A DNA stretch of 43,740 nt from JALYSX01 sp036510515 (GTDB taxonomy: Bacteria > Vulcanimicrobiota > Vulcanimicrobiia > Vulcanimicrobiales > Vulcanimicrobiaceae). Positions 38,198 to 43,740 of the stretch are shown in pieces. The DNA is taken from contig DATCDS010000016.1 of the NCBI GenBank assembly GCA_036510515.1, positions 1 through 43,740 of the forward strand, given 5' to 3'. The notes beneath the pieces were generated by a model. The model was not told the DNA's origin and made no database searches. It was given only the letters and a program-made list of their open reading frames with translations. The position numbers and the translations under genes were made by a program. The stretch's first letter is position 1. The number at the start of each line of letters is the position of its first letter.

Positions 38198-40453
38198 TTA
38201 GAAACTTTGGCCGATGCCGAAACTAGTGTGGGTACCGTTCTTGCCGCGTGCGATGTCGATGCGTACGGTATGCAGGTTCAGCTGCGGAACGTCGAATCGA
38301 ATGCCGAAGCCGTAATCGTAGAGTTCGGACCAGTTTCCCGGGTAGCCGACGATGCGATTCGTGAACTGATCGAGCAACGGCGCCGCTCCCCGAACTTTGT
38401 AAGCCAGCTGATCGACAAAGATTGCCGCTACCAATTTTCGATCCGGCGTCACCGCTTGGCGGAATTCGACTTGTCCCAAGAACGCATCGGTTCCGTAGAA
38501 GACCGTGTTGTAGCCGCGAACTTGCTGGTCGGAGAACGTATAGAGCTGATTGGGCGGGATCGCGCCGGTGGTGGTTTCGGCGAGCCCGTGAACCGCGAGC
38601 GTTCCCGAGAGCAGCGGCACGAACTTGGCCACGTCGACGGCGCTTTGCGTGAACCGAAACGACGAACCGATCGACGGGTCGGAAAACAGTCCGCTCAACG
38701 ACAAGTGGGTACCGTGCCGCGGATTGTACGGATCGTCGCGCGTGTCGGTCGTGAAGCCGGCGTTCACGTAGGTCAGGCGATACGGCGTGCCGGTGTTCAC
38801 GTTGGCGATGGACGAAGCGGTGATACCGAACGAGCCGTTGTTGGAGCCCACCGTCGAACCGAGTGGATTGGGCGTCGGGCCGACCAGAACGTTGGGTTGG
38901 CCGCCCTGGAAAAAGTAGGGAGACGGCACCGACGTGGAGTTGGTAATGCGTTGAATGCTGCCGCCCAGCGAGAGTTGGCTGTAGTCGCCGATGCGGCGCG
39001 AGAGCTGGGCGCTCAGGCCGGCCGATGCGGCGCTCGAGGTCGCGACGATGCCGCCGACCTGCGAGGAGTTTCCGTTCGCAAAGAGCGTTACCGGAATCGG
39101 CGGGGGCGAGGTGCCCACCGTGGGTCCGACGCCGCCGGTCGACACGCTGTAGACCGGATAATAGTACGTCGTCTTATTCGAGAAGAGCGTGCCCGAGAAG
39201 CCGTACTTCTGCGTTTTGGGCGTGTTGCCCAAGTACGGGATCGTCAGCTGCAGCGAATCGTTGGCGTCGCGCGAACCCTGTTGGACCTGCGCGCTGACGC
39301 CGTTGCCCGTGCCGTGCAGGTTGTTGTCCGAGAAGCCCAGCGTGCCGTAGAGTCCTTCGCCGGTGATGCCGCCGGAGTATCCGAAGCCCACTTGCGCTTG
39401 CGCGGTTTTCTGTTCGGTGACGTTCCAATCCAGCACGATCAACTCGGGATGTTTGAGGTCGGGTCCGGGCTTGGGCGTGATATCGATCTTCGAGAAGTAT
39501 CCGGTCGCGTTCAAGCGCTGGTAATCGCGCGTGATCGCCGAATTCGTGATGATCATCCCCGGACGCAAGCGCAGTTCGCGGCGGATGACCGCGTCCTTGG
39601 TCTTGGTGTTGCCGGTGATCTGAACCAGCGCGACGCGCAGGACGTCGATGTTGTAGGTGACGTCGGCGGTGCCGTTCTTGAGATCGATCGACGTAGGATC
39701 GATGCCACCCGTGAACTGCGGCTGCAGCAAATCGTATTTGTCGTAGAGCTTCTTGAGCGCGTCGTCGTCTTTCGCCGATAGGGCATCGGAGAAGACCACG
39801 CCGGGCTTGGCGCCCAGCACGGAGGAGATCACGGCATCTGGCAGCACGCGATCGCCGGTAAGCTTCACATTGCGAATCGTGAAGCCTTCGCGAATCGTCA
39901 GCGACAGCGAGCCGGTGGCCGAATCCAAGTTCAGGTCGATCACGTTGGTCGGCAGACCCGAATAGCCGATCTGCTGGTAGTAGTTGTTGATCTTCAAGAC
40001 GTCTTGCTTGAAGGTGTTGCTGTTAAAGACTTGGCCGACGGAGGTATCCATGAGCGCCAGCAGCGTATCCGACGGCACGTTGGTATTGCCGGTGAAGAGG
40101 ATCTTGGTGATGACCGGATTCTCGACCACGCGATACGTGATCGCGATACCGTCGGGCCGCGCGCGCACTTCGGGCGTGGCCACGTCGGAAAAATAGCCCA
40201 GCGCGTTGAGCCGCGCGATGTCGTCCGTGACCAGCTTGGGGTTGTACGGTTCGCCCTTCTTGGCCTCGAGGATGGCCAAGATCGTGCTGGTGGGAACGTG
40301 CACGTTGCCCGTTACGTCGACCGAAACGATCGGCGGCGCGGATGCCGACAACGCCGCCCGTGGCGCGATCAACGCGATCATTGTGAGGAGCGCGAGCGCG
40401 ATGCTCGTACCCCGGACGAACGCCCGATGCGAACGCCGTAGGCTGAAGGTCAT
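38198..40453 (-). CDS. bamA: Outer membrane protein assembly factor BamA
   Basis: 751 aa. Signal peptide 1-36. Four POTRA domains are visible (about 41-112, 113-190, 191-273, 274-349), each with the typical G-N-x-x-x-x-x-x-x-I/L opening such as VTGNVHVPTSTI and FTGNTNVPSDTL. E. coli BamA has five. The C-terminal 16-strand barrel (about 350-751) includes the QVRGY motif of loop 6 and ends in SFGIGQSF with terminal Phe. It inserts beta-barrel proteins into the outer membrane. The ATG has AAGGGA about 12 bases upstream; a hairpin is seen in the leader. Confidence 0.96.
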   Translation of the reverse strand: MTFSLRRSHRAFVRGTSIALALLTMIALIAPRAALSASAPPIVSVDVTGNVHVPTSTILAILEAKKGEPYNPKLVTDDIARLNALGYFSDVATPEVRARPDGIAITYRVVENPVITKILFTGNTNVPSDTLLALMDTSVGQVFNSNTFKQDVLKINNYYQQIGYSGLPTNVIDLNLDSATGSLSLTIREGFTIRNVKLTGDRVLPDAVISSVLGAKPGVVFSDALSAKDDDALKKLYDKYDLLQPQFTGGIDPTSIDLKNGTADVTYNIDVLRVALVQITGNTKTKDAVIRRELRLRPGMIITNSAITRDYQRLNATGYFSKIDITPKPGPDLKHPELIVLDWNVTEQKTAQAQVGFGYSGGITGEGLYGTLGFSDNNLHGTGNGVSAQVQQGSRDANDSLQLTIPYLGNTPKTQKYGFSGTLFSNKTTYYYPVYSVSTGGVGPTVGTSPPPIPVTLFANGNSSQVGGIVATSSAASAGLSAQLSRRIGDYSQLSLGGSIQRITNSTSVPSPYFFQGGQPNVLVGPTPNPLGSTVGSNNGSFGITASSIANVNTGTPYRLTYVNAGFTTDTRDDPYNPRHGTHLSLSGLFSDPSIGSSFRFTQSAVDVAKFVPLLSGTLAVHGLAETTTGAIPPNQLYTFSDQQVRGYNTVFYGTDAFLGQVEFRQAVTPDRKLVAAIFVDQLAYKVRGAAPLLDQFTNRIVGYPGNWSELYDYGFGIRFDVPQLNLHTVRIDIARGKNGTHTSFGIGQSF

Positions 40454-40481
40454 CAGAATATGTTTTCCCTTGTAACAGTAA

Positions 40482-40499
40482 CGCGGGACTACACCCGCG
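40482..40499 (-). promoter_or_regulatory. Hairpin in the bamA leader
   Basis: CGCGGG (40482-40487) and CCCGCG (40494-40499) form a short inverted repeat about 30 bp upstream of the bamA ATG, without a T tract. I see no clear sigma-70 promoter in the 175-bp gap 40454-40628; a weak TATAC lies near 40550. bamA may be read from the upstream tamB-like gene. Confidence 0.35.
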
Positions 40500-40628
40500 C
40501 CCCACGCCGTCTATGCTGACCGCGTAGCCTGAGCGTTCGCTGACAGCGGCAGCTGTATAACGCGCGATGCCCGCACGCTGTTTCGGCCCGGGTCGCCCTG
40601 TTCGCGGTGACCGACGCGGGTCCTTGCC

Positions 40629-43600
40629 TCAAAAAAAGCGCTGCAGGGTGAAGGCAAAGCCGTTTTGGCCCTCGAGGGCCTGGCCCGTCGTGACGCGCAG
40701 GTTGCCCGACCCGGTCCGCGGCTGGCCGATCAACGCGGTCGGGCCGTTGGTGAAGAAAAAGGTCATCTGCGCAGCGGTCCGGTCGCTTGGTGCGTATTGT
40801 AAACCGAACGACTCTGTCTGCGGGATACCGAACGTGCTGGCGTAGACGGCATTGAGATGGTGTCCCAGGCCGCGGTGAACGTTTAGGCCCACGTTTCCAA
40901 AATAATCGACCGTGAGGCTGAGGTTCTGCAACCCCAGTTCCTGGCCCAGAAGGGTCTCCACCGGCGCCAGCAGCCCCGAGGTAAACTGGGCGTTGAGTAT
41001 ATTGAAGGCCTCCTGGCCCACGGTGATCGTTCCGTTCTCGCTCTGCACGAGAACGCCGGGGATCGGTTGGCCGGTCGGCACGGGAATGCCGCCGGGCAAG
41101 CCCCCGACTAGGGGCAGGCCGCCGGCGTTGGGGTCGAAGGCGATCGTGTTGGCGAAGCCGCCGAAGGGGGCCAGCAGGGCGATAATCTGATCGCGGGTAT
41201 AGCCGGGCGGATTCGAGGTGAAGGTAAAGCCTAGATTGTTGAGCGGCCCATCGACCTTGATCGTGATATCGGCGGAGCCGTAGGGGTTGCGCGAGCGGTC
41301 CGGGTCGGGGTTGGTGATGTTGGTCGTGGCGACGGCGTGGAGGGTCGGCTGCAGGCCGTCGCTGGGCGTAAAGACGACTTGGCCCGACTGCATGCGGAAG
41401 GCCCGGTCGAAGTACGTCAGCGTGCCGCCCGTCGACGTGAACTTTCCATCGAGCGAAGGCGCGTCCAGCGTGCCGCCGACGGCGACGTTACCGGTCGCCC
41501 CGATATCCAGACCGGCGCCGACACCGCCTCCGCGTACTCGCACATTTTTGCCCGCGCTCACCGCGAGGTCGAGCCGCATGTCGGGCACGCGCCGCGCGGT
41601 CGACCCCGCCTGGGCACTTCCTTTTCCGAATCCCCCGAAGGCCGAGAACGGAATCGTTGCCTCCGAGAGCGCCATCGTGCCTTGCAGCGAGGGAATGGCC
41701 GGCGGCGTGCGCACGAGGTCGAACTTGGCGTCGAGCGTTCCCCTCCCGTAGGCCGGCAGATCGATTTGCGCGCCGGCCGCGTTGGCATGCAAGGCGTACT
41801 CGAGCTCGTCGTTGTGTCCGCCATAGGACACGAAACCCGCACTTCCGGTGGCGGCCACACTGCCGGCGCCAAAGCGCGCTTGGAAGGCCGACAATTTCGC
41901 GGAGGTGCCGTCGAAGTCGACCGTGGCGACCGCGTTGGTGACCGGCGCGCGCTCCAGCGCGCTGGTGTACGAACCGGCGCGCAAGCGTACCTGGCCGAAG
42001 ACGCGCGGCGCTTGCAACGTTCCGCTCAAGCCGACGTGACCGTCGAGCGCGCCGCCCAACGTCGTGTTCGAACCCAACAGCGCGTCGAACGCCGACGGAT
42101 CGACGTTCTGCAGGGCCAGATCGAAGCTGATCGGCTGGTTGGCGGGCCCCAACCCGAAAGGCTGCAGTTGCAACGGCAAGGTGCCGGCCAAGGTCGCCTG
42201 TCCTTGCGCGAACGTCGCGCCGATGTCGCTGAGCTCCAGCGTCGGCCCGTTCATGCGGGCCGATCCGAACAACGAGACGATCGGCACGCCGAACGCCTTG
42301 ACGTTCTGCGCGTCGAAGGCCGCATCGAACGTCGGCGCGGCCAGCGTGCCGCCGACGTTGAGCGTCGTTTCGAACGTTCCGCTGACGTCGACGCGACGTC
42401 TTGCAACTTGCGCGACGAGCGTCGGCACGTCGCTGCTCGAGGCATGCACCGATATGCGGACCGGCGCGCCCGGTCGCAAGCCCACGCTCCCGATAGCGTT
42501 GGCCGTTAGTCCTGGGGCCTGCAGTTGCGCGGCTCGCAACTCGAGCAGATCGCCGCTGGTTACCACCGATGCGGTCAGCGTATCGATCGGCAAACGTGCG
42601 AACGATCCGCCCGCCAGCGATACGTCGCCGGTGACGGCCAGATGCGGATAGCTTCCCGAAACGCGCGCCGACCCGTCGACGCGACCCAACAACGGAACCT
42701 CCGGATAGCCCAAGGCCGGCAGCCAGGTCGAGAGGTCGAGATTGGCCAGCGTTGCGGTCACGTTATAGCGGGAGCGCGCGACCAGGCCTGCCAGGGTCGC
42801 CGCGCGCGAGAGGCCGATCGAACCACCCACGCGCAGCGAACCGCGCGCCCCGCCGACCGCCAACGTTCCGTTCACGACGTTTCTTTGGCTCGACCAGTTT
42901 GCGACCGTATCGCCCAGCAGCAAGCTTCGATAGCGAAACGCGCGCACGTCGACGCTGCCACGCGTCGCCACGCGACGCGCGCTGTCGACGACAGCAAACG
43001 AAACCGTTCCCGTTCCGTCTAAAGTGTCGCCGGTATCGAAGAAATTGTTGAAGTCGGAGAAATGCGCGGCGGGGGCCCGAAGGCCTAAGGCTTGATCGCC
43101 GTCGGCGATGTGGGCGAAAAATGTCAGGTCGGTGCTTCCCACGCGTACGCTTCCCGCGCGCGCCCGCACCGCTTTGGCGCGCGCCGATATCTGCGCGCGC
43201 GCGTCGACGAACGGCAGTCCGTTGACCTCGCCGCCGGGAACGCCGATCGTGCCGGTGACGCTGGGCCGGGCGCCGCTGCCCAGGATTGCCAACCGCGCGT
43301 TGAATACGCCTTGGGTTCGATACGAGGGCACGTGTAAGGTGGACAGCGCATCGTCGATGTCGGCTGCCGGAACGTCGGCGCGCAGCGCGTAGGTCGGCTC
43401 TCCGCCGCCGATGTTTCCGATGCTGCCGTCGACGATGCCGTATGTCCCTCCCAGCGACGCGACCGCCCGATCGACGCGCATCGTGCCGCCCTGCATCGCG
43501 ACGGCGGCGGTTCCTTGAACGCGATATCCTTGCGCGCGACCGCGCTCCACGACCAAACCGCCGGTGAACGCGGGGACCTTCCCGCCGCCGCGCAGCGCAC

Positions 43601-43740
43601 CGGCCAGCGACAGCGTGCCGCTATCGAGCGGCAAGCCCAAAGCGCGCGCGTCGTCGCCATGCAAGCCGACGCCGGTCACTTGCAGCGTCTGCGACGGCCC
43701 GTAACTTCCCGCCGCGGTCACGCGGCCGCCGGCGATGTCG
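40629..43740 (-). CDS. tamB: TamB-like translocation/assembly protein (N-terminus beyond window)
   Basis: The frame is open to the right edge, leaving at least 1036 codons plus a missing N-terminal part. The visible part is the repetitive beta-sheet groove of AsmA/TamB proteins: many Gly-Thr-x-Leu and ASG/GTG-type strands, such as VSGTFETTLNVGGTLAAPTFDAAFDA. The C-terminal DUF490/TamB domain is clear (TGNVAVGGTLDAPSLDGKFTSTGGTLTYFDRAFRMQSGQVVF, then VKVDGPLNNLGFTFTSNPPGYTRDQIIALL). It ends in LQRFF. TamB-type proteins span the periplasm and carry phospholipid to the outer membrane or help barrel assembly. The bamA neighbour is typical. Confidence 0.93.
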   Translation of the reverse strand, partial: DIAGGRVTAAGSYGPSQTLQVTGVGLHGDDARALGLPLDSGTLSLAGALRGGGKVPAFTGGLVVERGRAQGYRVQGTAAVAMQGGTMRVDRAVASLGGTYGIVDGSIGNIGGGEPTYALRADVPAADIDDALSTLHVPSYRTQGVFNARLAILGSGARPSVTGTIGVPGGEVNGLPFVDARAQISARAKAVRARAGSVRVGSTDLTFFAHIADGDQALGLRAPAAHFSDFNNFFDTGDTLDGTGTVSFAVVDSARRVATRGSVDVRAFRYRSLLLGDTVANWSSQRNVVNGTLAVGGARGSLRVGGSIGLSRAATLAGLVARSRYNVTATLANLDLSTWLPALGYPEVPLLGRVDGSARVSGSYPHLAVTGDVSLAGGSFARLPIDTLTASVVTSGDLLELRAAQLQAPGLTANAIGSVGLRPGAPVRISVHASSSDVPTLVAQVARRRVDVSGTFETTLNVGGTLAAPTFDAAFDAQNVKAFGVPIVSLFGSARMNGPTLELSDIGATFAQGQATLAGTLPLQLQPFGLGPANQPISFDLALQNVDPSAFDALLGSNTTLGGALDGHVGLSGTLQAPRVFGQVRLRAGSYTSALERAPVTNAVATVDFDGTSAKLSAFQARFGAGSVAATGSAGFVSYGGHNDELEYALHANAAGAQIDLPAYGRGTLDAKFDLVRTPPAIPSLQGTMALSEATIPFSAFGGFGKGSAQAGSTARRVPDMRLDLAVSAGKNVRVRGGGVGAGLDIGATGNVAVGGTLDAPSLDGKFTSTGGTLTYFDRAFRMQSGQVVFTPSDGLQPTLHAVATTNITNPDPDRSRNPYGSADITIKVDGPLNNLGFTFTSNPPGYTRDQIIALLAPFGGFANTIAFDPNAGGLPLVGGLPGGIPVPTGQPIPGVLVQSENGTITVGQEAFNILNAQFTSGLLAPVETLLGQELGLQNLSLTVDYFGNVGLNVHRGLGHHLNAVYASTFGIPQTESFGLQYAPSDRTAAQMTFFFTNGPTALIGQPRTGSGNLRVTTGQALEGQNGFAFTLQRFF

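Noticed and set aside
38207..39781. Long open frame on the plus strand antisense to bamA (more than 500 codons)
   Set aside because: Its protein is Arg- and Val-rich with no recognisable domain, and bamA on the other strand is unmistakable. It is a by-product of GC-rich codon use.
1..43740. CRISPR arrays, tRNA or rRNA genes, transposases, phage genes
   Set aside because: No repeat-spacer pattern, no cloverleaf or rRNA sequence, and no transposase or integrase motif was seen on either strand.

Overview
The window is dense, GC-rich bacterial chromosome with almost no spacer DNA. No tRNA, rRNA, CRISPR array, prophage or insertion sequence is visible. The organism is a diderm with lipid A-based LPS: it has lpxA, lpxB, lpxC, lpxD, Lpt export genes, BamA, a TamB-like protein and several Skp-like proteins. 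It also carries genes more typical of deep-branching diderm lineages outside the Proteobacteria: a DUF3084 membrane protein, a second LpxB-like protein, and one large outer-membrane gene block. Many starts are GTG, and neighbouring genes overlap again and again as ATGA or GTGA. With the polyhydroxybutyrate (PHB) genes, this points to an uncultured-type diderm such as Eremiobacterota (WPS-2) or a relative. That placement is inference; no marker gene here proves it.

Layout. (1) 1-4918, minus strand: a coupled operon of a multipass membrane protein, DUF4129, DUF4350, a MoxR ATPase and DUF58 (cut by the left edge). (2) 4929-9744, plus strand: a MOSC protein, then a PHB locus of two acetoacetyl-CoA reductase-type SDRs, class I PHA synthase, a small XRE regulator and a phasin. 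Two of its start sites carry related inverted repeats and promoters placed so that the mRNA would be leaderless. (3) 9897-15453, minus strand: a five-gene coupled operon of periplasmic adaptor, ABC ATPase, MacB-type permease, response regulator and sensor kinase. (4) 15615-18114, minus strand: dnaX, ybaB, recR. Divergent from it, 18246-21523, plus strand: recQ and an exported Ig-like protein. (5) 21548-43740, minus strand: about 22 kb of envelope genes. In transcription order these are tamB-like (cut by the right edge), bamA, three Skp/OmpH-like genes, lpxD, lpxC, fabZ, lpxA, lpxB, a metallophosphoesterase, an lpxB paralogue, an O-antigen ligase-like protein, lptC, lptB, an LptF/G permease, DUF3084, a RuvC/YqgF-like protein, a putative outer-membrane protein, a TPR protein and a glycosyltransferase.

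How they work together. Region 5 covers most of outer-membrane construction: lipid A synthesis (LpxA, C, D, B), export (LptB, LptC, LptF/G), polymer handling (O-antigen ligase, glycosyltransferase), and protein folding and insertion (Skp-like, BamA, TamB). The metallophosphoesterase sits where the missing UDP-diacylglucosamine hydrolase step would be expected, so it is a good candidate for that reaction. The tandem and repeated Skp-like genes, two of them lipoproteins, are the most unusual part of the block. Region 2 makes and coats PHB granules, and the local XRE protein is the likely regulator.
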